The notes under the pieces: generated by a model
Seen by the model: the letters and a program-made list of their open reading frames with translations, nothing else
What the model was told of the DNA's origin: nothing
The model's database searches: none
From: Psychroflexus torquis ATCC 700755
GTDB taxonomy: Bacteria > Bacteroidota > Bacteroidia > Flavobacteriales > Flavobacteriaceae
DNA: 64,000 nt
Reading direction: 5' to 3'
NCBI RefSeq assembly: GCF_000153485.2
Contig: NC_018721.1
Location: forward strand, 3,410,001 to 3,474,000
In this document: piece by piece, positions 37,627-45,596 of the stretch
Numbering within the stretch: the stretch's first letter is position 1
Layout of the letters: each line of letters begins with the position of its first letter
Made by a program: the position numbers and the translations under genes

Positions 37627-39038
37627 GCTCTTAAGCTTAAGCAAACCACATTTTCAACATGATGGGTTTGAGGAAACATATCTACGGCTTGGCTTTCATC
37701 CACTTTATAAAATTCATCCATGAGTTCTAAATCTCTAGCTTGAGTGGCAGAATTACAGCTCACATAGACAATACGTTTAGGTTTTACATTTAGTATCTGT
37801 TGGATCACATCTTTATGCATTCCATCACGTGGTGGATCGGTTATAATGACATCGGGTTGTCCATGCTTTTCAATAAATTCTGAATTAAATAGCTTCTTCA
37901 TATCTCCAGCAAAAAACGATGTATTCTCAATACCGTTGAGTTTTGCGTTTGATTTAGCATCTTCAATAGCTTCAAGTACAGATTCTATACCTACAACATG
38001 TTTGGCTTTTTTAGCCACAAATTGAGCTATAGTCCCCGTTCCCGTATATAAATCGTAAACCAGTTCTTCACCCGTTAAGTTCGCAAAACTTCTGGTGATT
38101 TTGTAAAGCTCGTAAGCTTGCTCAGAATTGGTTTGATAAAAGGATTTGGCATTAATTTTAAATTTTAAACCCTCCATCTCTTCAAAAATATGATCTTCTC
38201 CGTAATAGGTACAAATTTCCTGATCGTAAATAGTGTCGTTTCCTTTTTCGTTGATAACGTAAAGAAGGGAGTTAACTTCAGGAAATTCTTTAATAATATA
38301 GTCTAGGAGAAGCTTTCGCTTTTCCTTTTGTTCTTTAAAAAATTGAATCAAAATCATGAATTCACCCGTAGAACTCGTTCTTATCATCAGGGTTCTAAGC
38401 AATCCAGTTTTATCTCTCGGGTTGAAAAATTCTAGATCATGTTCAGTAGCAAAATCTCTTATTTTATTTCTAATGGCGTTACTAGGGTCTCCTTGAAGAT
38501 GACATTTTTCAAGGTTCAAGATCTTATCCCACATCCCTGGAATATGAAATCCAAGTGCATTTTTATCTGTAATGTCGACTTCACTTGAAATTTCTTTTTC
38601 AGTTAGCCATCGACTGTTGCTAAAGGAAAATTCCATTTTATTTCTATAGAAATAAATCTTTTCACTTCCCAAAATGGGATGAGTTTTTGCTATTTCAATT
38701 TTACCAATTCGTTTTAAATTTTCTAAAACTTCTTTTTCTTTGTAAAACAACTGGTGTTCGTAAGCCATATTTTGCCACTTACATCCACCACAAACTCCAA
38801 AATGTTGACAGACAGGCTCAGTTCTTTTGGACGATAATTTTACGAATTGATTAGGTTTGGCCTGGTAATATGATTTTCTCTTCTTGTAAGTGGTAACATC
38901 TACAATATCACCGGGGACGACTTGGTCTATAATTAAGACTCTGCCATCATCTGCTCTACCAATGCCTTTCCCTTTACTTCCAGCATCCAGGACTTCTACG
39001 TTTTCGAAGGTTTTTTTAGTATTTTTTCGTCTTGCCAT
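37623..39038 (-). CDS. rlmD: 23S rRNA (uracil-1939-C5)-methyltransferase RlmD
   Basis: A 471-residue RNA m5U methyltransferase. An N-terminal TRAM domain (about 12-68) precedes the [4Fe-4S] cysteines Cys77, Cys83, Cys86 (CQHFGVCGGC) and a fourth in LEKCHLQ. The methylase domain has LYTGTGTIAQFVA for SAM, TDPPRDGMH, and the catalytic Cys in VYVSCNSATQARDL. It modifies 23S rRNA, probably U1939. It heads a three-gene operon with the DUF6452 and DUF6048 genes. Confidence 0.92.
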   Translation of the reverse strand: MARRKNTKKTFENVEVLDAGSKGKGIGRADDGRVLIIDQVVPGDIVDVTTYKKRKSYYQAKPNQFVKLSSKRTEPVCQHFGVCGGCKWQNMAYEHQLFYKEKEVLENLKRIGKIEIAKTHPILGSEKIYFYRNKMEFSFSNSRWLTEKEISSEVDITDKNALGFHIPGMWDKILNLEKCHLQGDPSNAIRNKIRDFATEHDLEFFNPRDKTGLLRTLMIRTSSTGEFMILIQFFKEQKEKRKLLLDYIIKEFPEVNSLLYVINEKGNDTIYDQEICTYYGEDHIFEEMEGLKFKINAKSFYQTNSEQAYELYKITRSFANLTGEELVYDLYTGTGTIAQFVAKKAKHVVGIESVLEAIEDAKSNAKLNGIENTSFFAGDMKKLFNSEFIEKHGQPDVIITDPPRDGMHKDVIQQILNVKPKRIVYVSCNSATQARDLELMDEFYKVDESQAVDMFPQTHHVENVVCLSLRA

Positions 39039-39182
39039 AGCGCAAAAATAAAGTATTGTTTGAATTACTGCTTTAATCGATTACATTTCTTTTAAAATGA
39101 AGTAATTCTTACACTAATTCCAGTAAAATCACCCAAACACAAACCAAAATGGGACCTAAAATCCCTATCAAAATCCAACAAA

Positions 39183-39521
39183 TCAAAATTCAGATCGGTC
39201 TAGTTGTGTTGCGCTATAATCAATGGCGTTTGGAAGCATTAAAACAGGCAAAAGCAAGGTGCAAAAAGCACTTAGAGGGAAGATTAAAGGGATAGTTTTG
39301 GGTAATTTTTCAGGAGGTAATAAATAAATGATAGAGTCAGAGGAGTCATTATAGTTGTATGACTCATGATGTTTGAAAATAAGACTAAATAATGCAAAAC
39401 TAATAGCCAACACATAAAAGTTTAAACTTTGGACATTGAAAAATTCAAATCTTTGATTAAACAACTCAGACCTAAGGTTGCCTAGAAACTTACTAAAAAC
39501 TGAAGTGAACGACTTTACCAA
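39183..39521 (-). CDS. Hypothetical membrane protein, 112 residues
   Basis: No family recognised. There are two hydrophobic stretches (about 33-50, LNFYVLAISFALFSLIF, and 77-97, TIPLIFPLSAFCTLLLPVLML) with a polar Asn/Asp/Ser-rich loop between, so it could be a small two-helix membrane protein. It is isolated, with no clear promoter. Possibly a real small gene, possibly spurious. Confidence 0.35.
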   Translation of the reverse strand: MVKSFTSVFSKFLGNLRSELFNQRFEFFNVQSLNFYVLAISFALFSLIFKHHESYNYNDSSDSIIYLLPPEKLPKTIPLIFPLSAFCTLLLPVLMLPNAIDYSATQLDRSEF

Positions 39522-39599
39522 GTCAGTTGTTTTGAAGTGGTGTCGTTAATTTTTTCTATTTTTTTTTAGAGTACGGTCTAGAATCTGAATCCATACTTT

Positions 39600-39632
39600 A
39601 AGCCTAATTAAAATTTAATTTTAATTAGGCTT
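39600..39632. other. Long perfect inverted repeat upstream of rocD
   Basis: AAGCCTAATTAAAATT (39600-39615) and its complement (39617-39632) form a 16-bp near-perfect palindrome followed by a weak T run. It looks like a terminator, but no plus-strand gene ends here (the previous one ends at 36411). It may be the leftover terminator of a lost gene or an unknown regulatory hairpin ahead of rocD. Confidence 0.5.
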
Positions 39633-39710
39633 TGTTTCATCTTTTTATTTAAACTGAAACTAAATTGACCTATCTCTTAGTTAATAATTTTTAATGGTCC
39701 GTGAATTCCT

Positions 39711-39718
39711 TATTTTTG
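39711..39718 (+). promoter_or_regulatory. Probable -7 promoter element of rocD
   Basis: TATTTTTG matches TAnnTTTG and lies 23 bp before the rocD start codon. No clear -33 TTTG is visible at the right distance. Confidence 0.4.
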
Positions 39719-39741
39719 TGAAAATCGATAAAATATAAGTT

Positions 39742-41049
39742 ATGACAACTGATACAATAGATAAATTAAGGGTTGAAGACATTAAATCTTCACAACAAGC
39801 AATAGATCTTGAAAATAAGTATGGAGCTCATAATTATCATCCATTACCTGCAGTTCTAAAAAAAGGAGAAGGTGTATTTGTATGGGATGTTGAAGATAAA
39901 AGATATTACGATTTTCTTTCCGCCTATTCTGCTGTTAACCAAGGTCACTGCCATCCTAGGATTGTAGAAGCCATGCACAAGCAATCTCAAACTATATCTT
40001 TAACCTCTAGAGCATTTCATAATGACGTGTTAGGGGTATATGAAAAATATGCAACAGAATACTTTAAGTTTGATAAGCTTTTACCGATGAATAGTGGAGC
40101 TGAAGCTGTGGAAACTGCTATAAAAATTTGCAGAAAATGGGCTTATGAATGTAAAGGCATCGCAGAAACAGAAGCTCAGATTATAGTTTTTGAAAATAAT
40201 TTTCACGGTAGAACCACAACTATTATCTCTTTTAGCAATGATGAAGAGGCGAGAAAAAACTTTGGTCCTTATACACCTGGTTTTATTAAGGTGCCTTATA
40301 ACGATCCTGAAGCCTTAGAAAAAGTACTTAAAGAAAACAAAAATATAGCTGGTGCTTTAATAGAGCCTATCCAAGGTGAAGCAGGTGTTTTTACTCCATC
40401 AGATGATTTTATGTCAAAGGTAAAATCACTGTGTAATGAACACAATGTTTTATTTATGGCAGATGAAATACAAACAGGAATTGCAAGAACAGGAGCCTTG
40501 CTTGCTGTTTGTGGTAAATGTGATTGTCAAGGGCATTGTGAACGTCAAGAAGCCACTTATTCTAGACCAGATGTTTTGATTTTAGGTAAAGCCTTATCAG
40601 GAGGAGCCTATCCAGTGTCTGCAGTTCTAGCAGATGATTGGATTATGAACGTGATCCAACCAGGACAACACGGGTCAACCTTTGGGGGTAATCCTGTTGC
40701 TGCTGCTGTAGCTATGGAAGCTCTAGAAGTCATTAAAGACGAGAAGCTTGCCCAAAATGCAAGACGTCTTGGTGATCTTTTTAGATCTGAACTGAATAAA
40801 TTTATAGAAAATCACAACATTGTAAATCTCGTAAGAGGTAGAGGCTTACTCAATGCTATCGTTATCAACGATTCTGAAGACAGCTCTACAGCCTGGAACA
40901 TATGTGTCGCTTTAAAAGAAAATGGTTTATTAGCAAAACCTACACATGGTAACATCATTCGTTTTGCACCACCATTAGTGATCACCGAAGAACAATTGAT
41001 GGATTGTTTAGATATCATAACAACCACACTGAAAGATTTTGAAAACTAA
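39742..41049 (+). CDS. rocD: Ornithine aminotransferase with a cysteine-cluster insertion
   Basis: A 435-residue class III PLP aminotransferase. The PLP lysine is Lys283 in LGKALSGGAYPVSAVL, the cofactor Asp is in FMADEIQTGIARTG, and NSGAEAVETAIKI forms the phosphate cup. It converts ornithine and 2-oxoglutarate to glutamate semialdehyde and glutamate. An insertion of roughly 15 residues around 257-271 holds four cysteines (Cys257, 260, 262, 266; C-x2-C-x-C-x3-C) not found in the Bacillus or eukaryotic enzyme. I believe similar inserts occur in other Flavobacteriaceae. It may bind a metal or Fe-S cluster. The gene is monocistronic with its own terminator. Confidence 0.94.
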   Translation: MTTDTIDKLRVEDIKSSQQAIDLENKYGAHNYHPLPAVLKKGEGVFVWDVEDKRYYDFLSAYSAVNQGHCHPRIVEAMHKQSQTISLTSRAFHNDVLGVYEKYATEYFKFDKLLPMNSGAEAVETAIKICRKWAYECKGIAETEAQIIVFENNFHGRTTTIISFSNDEEARKNFGPYTPGFIKVPYNDPEALEKVLKENKNIAGALIEPIQGEAGVFTPSDDFMSKVKSLCNEHNVLFMADEIQTGIARTGALLAVCGKCDCQGHCERQEATYSRPDVLILGKALSGGAYPVSAVLADDWIMNVIQPGQHGSTFGGNPVAAAVAMEALEVIKDEKLAQNARRLGDLFRSELNKFIENHNIVNLVRGRGLLNAIVINDSEDSSTAWNICVALKENGLLAKPTHGNIIRFAPPLVITEEQLMDCLDIITTTLKDFEN

Positions 41050-41070
41050 AACTTTAGCTAGTTTTAATTT

Positions 41071-41103
41071 AAAGCCTTAATCTATGGATTAAGGCTTTTT
41101 TGT
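41071..41103 (+). terminator. Rho-independent terminator of rocD
   Basis: AAAGCCTTAATC (41071-41082), loop TATG, GATTAAGGCTTT (41087-41098), then a T run, 21 bp after the rocD stop. Confidence 0.92.
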
Positions 41104-41384
41104 TTTTAAAAATAGAAGGGTATCCTCTTTAAAGCGGGTTTCTTATTCTGATTTTACCTCCGTTTTTTTAATTGATATTCGATATCCAGTTTTAAAGTTT
41201 TAAGTTCACCACTGCCTCCGTCTGGTGTGCGTATAGATTATAAAACTTAAGATAACTTTTGATAGGAGGGAAGTGACTGAAGGCTTTATCTTCAAAAATT
41301 TACGGTTTAACCTTGCTAGTTTTATTGACTTAAGGATTTAATCACTACTATTTATCATTAGATAAGGTTCGGTTTAAATCCTTC
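41104..41384. other. Non-coding stretch at the core/accessory boundary
   Basis: No open frame or RNA gene is visible in these 280 bp. The sequence marks the change from compact core gene order to the repeat-rich accessory region. Confidence 0.4.
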
Positions 41385-41640
41385 TCTGTAATAGGTTATC
41401 AAATATTTTTTCTCTCATGAAACTTTTATTCAATCGATAGCCATATTCATCTAGACAATCCTGTAAATCTCTGACATGATGGTGTATTACTCTAAAAACA
41501 TCCTTATAAATCCATGATTACCCTGTGTAGTTCTGAGAAGTTAACGCCTTTATCACCAGAATATATTTTGTTAAATCTTCAAAGTCCTTATCTAATGCTT
41601 GATGTCCCGTCTATTTATCTATGGTTACATTAGCTTTTGG
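41385..41640 (-). pseudogene. Decayed IS1595 (ISXO2-like) transposase fragment
   Basis: The minus strand reads KANVTIDK, then (after a stop) TGHQALDKDFEDL, ... and, in shifted frames, HHHVRDLQDCLDEYGYRLNKSFMREKIFDNLL. The TIDKxTG block equals TTDKWRG at the left end of the window, and the HHHVRDLQDYLDEYxYRxNR block is the usual C-terminal signature of ISXO2-like transposases. Several stops and frameshifts are present. The upstream part merges into the repeat at 41770-42068. Confidence 0.6.
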
Positions 41641-41769
41641 AACAGTATGCTCTTTTATAAAAAAGCCTTGATCTTTTGGGAAGCCATACTTCTTAAAAAC
41701 CTTTGTAACCTTTTGTTTAATTGACAGAAAGTTCTTAGGTGAATAAAAATAGGTTTTAAGAATCTGTGA

Positions 41770-42068
41770 TAGTAAGCGTGTCGGTAGCTTTATAAGCATA
41801 TTCTTAGCGAAGGCTAAGATAAAGGCAAAAAACTAGCACTAATTTTAGTTGCAAATAAGCTGCTTAAACACTGTTTTGGTTTCTCAAAATCAGGTAGACC
41901 ATCTGATTAAATGTACGTTTCAGTTTTGCCTAGATAGATGGAAGGAAAACACAATAAAAAAACTTAAAAAATTACAAATGCGAATCTTTGAGTCAAGAGT
42001 ACTAGTGATTCAAATTAAAGTAGAAAAGAGTTGTTTTATACCTCAGGTCTTTGTTACCAAACGTATTT
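41770..42068 (-). repeat. Inter-cassette repeat, copy H
   Basis: This segment is nearly the same as 43973-44249: both contain agtaagcgtgtcggtagctt-type sequence, the gcaaaaaactagcactaatt block, the caaataagctgcttaaacac block and a core related to ttttacctagataggtagaa. It ends at ...acctcaggtctttgttacc, the same end type as copies G, F and D. It precedes the Abi cassette. Confidence 0.7.
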
Positions 42069-42141
42069 TTTAATTAGTTCAGAAGTTGATTGATATATTG
42101 AAAACTTTATTTTAGGAAAGTGTAACGCTTAAAGTAGAAGC

Positions 42142-42172
42142 AAAAAAAAACCTAGAGCACAATGTCTAGGTT
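42142..42172 (-). terminator. Rho-independent terminator of the Abi gene
   Basis: An 8-bp stem (AACCTAGA / TCTAGGTT, 42149-42156 with 42165-42172) and 8-nt loop are followed on the minus strand by seven T. Its loop (CACAATG on the plus strand) is exactly complementary to CATTGTG at 42204-42210 in the stretch between the gene stop and the terminator. Confidence 0.8.
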
Positions 42173-42245
42173 ATATATAATCTTTTATAGTGCAACACTA
42201 AAGCATTGTGAATAGTTAGGCACTTTGAATACAAATATAAAAATA

Positions 42246-43118
42246 TTATATGTCGTAGCCAATTTTATTGGTGATTATTCCTTTGAGTGTTTCATTATTC
42301 GTGTGCTCTTTTAATAAGTCGTTTATCTCGGTATTCATATCAGAATTTCTGCCCTCAGAAATATTTTTTAAAATAAATGACATTGTTTTAATTCCAGCAT
42401 CCAAAGATTGGTTGTTATTGTTATTAAATTTTACTCTAGGGATTTTATATATACCCTGTGGAAAATTCAAATCGTATAAAACTCCTGCGTGCGCACATAT
42501 ATTTCGAATAAATTTTATGGTGTGGATGAAATTTATAAATGTATTAAGATTATTTAATCCATAAAGTTTTGAAATTTCTTTTTTTAATTCTTCGCTCTTT
42601 AATGCATTAAAAATAGTTACAATTGCTCCAAAAGTCAAAAATTCAAATGTTTTCCAAGTAGGCGCATATATGTCATTTCGATAATTTATATGATGTAGTT
42701 TTATCTGTTTATTTTCTTCTTTAAATTTATCTGTATATAGATTCACATCTAATTTACTGATAAACCAATAAGCCATTATTTTGGGATTGGAATACCATAT
42801 CGGGTCTTCTATATATTTGTGAGAAGTATAGTAAATAATTTTAGTTCTAAAATTTACTTCTATCCGTTTTAAATATTTTAGTAAAACATTCCTTAAATCA
42901 ACATCTAAATAATAAAGGCTAATAACATTTGAGAATGTAGTTCCTTCTTTAAAATTATGTTCTTTGTCTATTTCGAATGGATACCAATAAAACCCAAGTC
43001 TATAATAACCTATATCTAAAAGCATTTCTTCAGCTTTCTCTATTCCGCAGTCAAAATTCATTCCTCTTTCTTTTAGAATGTCTATTTGCTCACTTATGGT
43101 TGTTGCTTTCTTTCCCAT
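42246..43118 (-). CDS. Abi family (AbiD/AbiF-like, Abi_2) protein
   Basis: A 290-residue protein with the Abi_2 family layout: an N-terminal TISEQIDILKERGM and LLDIGYYRLGFYWYPF block, then YYLDVDLRNVLLKYLKRIEVNFRTKI, and a C-terminal HEPN-like motif RNICAHAGVLYD (Arg-Asn-x-Cys-Ala-His), the R-x4-6-H signature linked to ribonuclease activity. Abi proteins of this type cause growth arrest on phage infection. It stands alone with its own terminator, and a 350-bp region of unknown function lies upstream. Family membership is clear; antiphage function is inferred. Confidence 0.85.
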   Translation of the reverse strand: MGKKATTISEQIDILKERGMNFDCGIEKAEEMLLDIGYYRLGFYWYPFEIDKEHNFKEGTTFSNVISLYYLDVDLRNVLLKYLKRIEVNFRTKIIYYTSHKYIEDPIWYSNPKIMAYWFISKLDVNLYTDKFKEENKQIKLHHINYRNDIYAPTWKTFEFLTFGAIVTIFNALKSEELKKEISKLYGLNNLNTFINFIHTIKFIRNICAHAGVLYDLNFPQGIYKIPRVKFNNNNNQSLDAGIKTMSFILKNISEGRNSDMNTEINDLLKEHTNNETLKGIITNKIGYDI

Positions 43119-43476
43119 TTTAGATTAGTATGATATATGTTTTAAAATCTGTAGTTAATAATTTAAATTTAGCTGTAATATTTCTGTTGATATTCCGTAA
43201 ACTGGCTAAAAAATAATTAGTAGATACTTATTTTTCATTTAGTTATACTGCAAGTAGCTATATGTTCTTTAAGTCTCATAGTTTATAAAGTTAAAAGGAT
43301 GTGCTTAACACTAGATTTTGACTTAGCGTAATTGATATTTGTTTATCTTTTATTTTAATTAAAGCAATCTAAAAACAGGTCTCTATAAAATACTTTCATA
43401 TTCCATTTCCTTGATTTTCAGCACCAATTTATTTTCCTTTAAGTGATGCAGTTAAATATACTTAATAATATGACTT
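43119..43476. other. Non-coding stretch upstream of the Abi gene
   Basis: About 360 bp of AT-rich DNA without an open frame. It should hold the Abi promoter and could hold a small RNA, since some AbiF-like genes are paired with one, but I see no strong stem-loop here. Confidence 0.35.
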
Positions 43477-43860
43477 CCAGCGTATGTGACCGTTTTTACA
43501 TACTTTCATCATTTTCATGGTTGATTTGTAATCCCGTTTTGGGATTTTCTCAGGGTATAGTCTATTGGAAAAATCATGGTAATCTGCGGGATTTTCCATT
43601 CCTAAAGATTCATTAGGTCTAATGTGGTTATATTATATCACAAACTTATTTAAGCTACGTTGTTGGGCTTTTAAATCGAATGCTTAGGGTTTAATAAGCT
43701 GCTTTTAAATCACCGTGAAATTGCTTGTATCTTCCGTTCCGATCTTGCTGGGTCGAGATAAACCGGATCTATTTCTTAATTCTATAAACCAATAGGATGG
43801 CTTGGTATATCTTTAAATCGAAGTTTCAGATCCAGAGGCACTTCCGTTGACTGTATGTAT
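43477..43860 (-). pseudogene. Decayed IS481-family transposase, C-terminal part
   Basis: On the minus strand, in changing frames, one reads SYWFIELRNRSGLSRPSK, NGRYKQFHGDLKAAY, FDLKAQQRSLNKF, YNHIRPNESLGMENPADY, SNRLYPEKIPKRDYKS and KVCKNGHIRW. This is the order and wording of the IS481-type integrase core C-terminus (RxHxxLGM, PRPYP, GxIRW). At least two stops and two frameshifts are present, so the element is dead. It lies next to repeat copy G. Confidence 0.75.
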
Positions 43861-43972
43861 TTGTTTTGGGAAGCCAGACTTCCTAAAACCCTTCTAAACT
43901 CTTACTTAATTGACAGATTTTTTTTGCGGCGTCCATTTGGTTTGAATAAAAAATTGCTCTTAGAATCGGCAA

Positions 43973-44249
43973 CAGTAAGCGTGTCGGGAACTTTATAAGC
44001 GTATTCTTAGCAAAGGTATAGGCAAAAAACTAGCACTAATTTTAGTTGCAAATAAGCTGCTTAAACACTGTTTTGTTTTCTCAAAATCTGGTAGACCATT
44101 TGATGAAATGTACGTTTTAGTTTTACCTAGATAGGGAGAAAAATAGACAATTAAAAAAGCTCAGAGAATCAGTTTTATCGATCCATGAGCCTAGAATACT
44201 AGTGTTTCAAATTAAAGTAGAAAAGAGTTGTTTTTACCTCAGTTCTTTG
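43973..44249 (-). repeat. Inter-cassette repeat, copy G
   Basis: A near-duplicate of 41770-42068, down to the ending ...acctcagttctttgctagg directly at the stop of the higA gene. It contains the core ttttacctagataggga. Confidence 0.7.
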
Positions 44250-44558
44250 CTAGGCCACGGTTTTATCTCCGTAATGTTTTATTTCTTTCAGTTCTGATTG
44301 TTTGGATTCCTTTTCTTTTTCAATGTCGTAATCGTCTTGAATTCCAAGCCAGAATTTGGCAGAATTTCCAAAATATTTACTTAATCGCAAAGCAGTATTC
44401 GCAGTAATTCGACGGTTACCTTTTATAATTTCCGAAATTCTGGTTTGAGGTATTTTCAAATCCTTCGAAAGTCGGTAAGCTGTAATTTCGAGAGGTTTAA
44501 GAAATTCATAGTTTAAGATTTCTCCAGGATGAACATTTGCTAACTTTTCCATTGTCAT
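44250..44558 (-). CDS. higA: HigA-type antitoxin (XRE helix-turn-helix)
   Basis: A 102-residue DNA-binding antitoxin of the HigA/VapI family. It shows VHPGEILNYEFLKPLEITAYRLSKDL, the helix-turn-helix PQTRISEIIKGNRRITANTALRLSKYFGNS and the C-terminal KFWLGIQDDYDIEKEK. It neutralises the toxin encoded 6 bp upstream and probably represses the pair's promoter. Toxin-first order is normal for higBA. Such pairs are common cargo in chromosomal cassette arrays, where they stop the array from being lost. Confidence 0.93.
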   Translation of the reverse strand: MTMEKLANVHPGEILNYEFLKPLEITAYRLSKDLKIPQTRISEIIKGNRRITANTALRLSKYFGNSAKFWLGIQDDYDIEKEKESKQSELKEIKHYGDKTVA

Positions 44559-44564
44559 ATTTTT

Positions 44565-44846
44565 TTAGTGATAATCAATTATTTCCACTTCGCTTGCGTT
44601 TCCTTTATCCCAAATGAAGATAATTCGCCATTGCTTGTTAATCCGTATACTATAGAATTCATTTAATTTTCCAGTCAGTTTTTCAAGTCTGTTTGATGGA
44701 GGAATTCGTAAATTGGCAATGTCTTGTGAGTTGTTTAATATCCTCAATTTACGACGTCCAACGTTCTGAACTTCAATTGGCATTTTCTTAACTCGGATTC
44801 CGTTCCAAATTTTTTCGGTTTTTTTTGAACCAAAGGATAACATCAT
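44565..44846 (-). CDS. higB: HigB-like mRNA interferase toxin (RelE/ParE superfamily)
   Basis: A 93-residue toxin from the ATG at 44844-44846 (a second ATG follows directly). It has the family pattern SFGSKKTEKIWNG, VGRRKLRILNNSQDIANLRIPPSNRLEKLTG, LNEFYSIRINKQWRIIFIWD and EVEIIDYH, with Arg and Tyr residues placed for ribosome-dependent mRNA cleavage. A longer frame to 44957 exists, but its extra 37 residues are encoded by repeat sequence that recurs at 48436-48497, so I reject it. It lies 6 bp upstream of higA. Confidence 0.9.
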   Translation of the reverse strand: MMLSFGSKKTEKIWNGIRVKKMPIEVQNVGRRKLRILNNSQDIANLRIPPSNRLEKLTGKLNEFYSIRINKQWRIIFIWDKGNASEVEIIDYH

Positions 44847-44894
44847 ATCTTTGTACGTTACTAACGCTAAAGGTAGGCGTAATCTTTGTGATTT

Positions 44895-45430
44895 CCTAAT
44901 GTTGCCAATGTTAGCCCTAAAAATTCTGGTCTTAAAATATAATAATTTTTTGGTCATTATTTTTTGGGCATGTTAGGGGTTATCTTTTTACAAACATTGA
45001 TTTTGAATGTGATTGATTTAAAAGTCTTAACATTAAAAACATGCTCTAATAAATGGTGAAATCTCGGGTGTAATTACTATACCTTTCAAATCACAATAGT
45101 AGAGTACCCTCTATTATAAATGTTTAAGGAATAGCCTTCTAACACCTATTAAAATTCTGTTTTATAGCTAGGAATAATTAAATCACTAGTTGATTAATGG
45201 CCTCCAATGGCTTTATAATTACCTTGGATTGGAAGACAGACCAACAGGTATGCAAAAACCTGTTGGCTCACCGTTGCTCAAGAATTTGAAGGTTTCCGTT
45301 TTACCTAAATAAGTAGAAGAAAAAAACAATAAAAAAACTCACAGAATCACAAATGTGAGTCTCTGAGTCCAGACTATTAGTGTTTCAAAATTAATGGAGA
45401 AAAGAGCTTTTTATACCTCAGATCATTGCA
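44895..45430 (-). repeat. Inter-cassette repeat, copy F
   Basis: About 535 bp. It begins at GTTGCCAATGTTAGCCC and shares with copies B, C and D the taacattaaaaacatgc, aaatggtgaaatctcgg, cctattaaaattctg and ttggattggaagac blocks, plus a 9-bp hairpin (45241-45249 with 45258-45266). The far end (acctcagatcattgcaatgc) is of the same type as copies D, G and H. Confidence 0.75.
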
Positions 45431-45596
45431 ATGCTTTCGTTATTTTGATTTCATATAAATTCAAGCGAGGCTATTCTAAAAAAGGCTCTTTAAAATCCTC
45501 CTAAGTATAAATAGTAGTTGTCGCTTTATCTTTCCCAATTACAGATCTTAAAAGCAGGTACAATTCCTGACCTTATTATTCCCAACAACTTTTAAA

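Noticed and set aside
41849..42073. A 74-codon plus-strand open frame
   Set aside because: It lies within repeat copy H, and the same DNA in copy G has a different frame pattern, so it is not conserved as protein.
44565..44957. HigB with 130 residues from the upstream start
   Set aside because: The extra 37 codons are repeat DNA found again at 48436-48497, and the family start matches the ATG at 44846.
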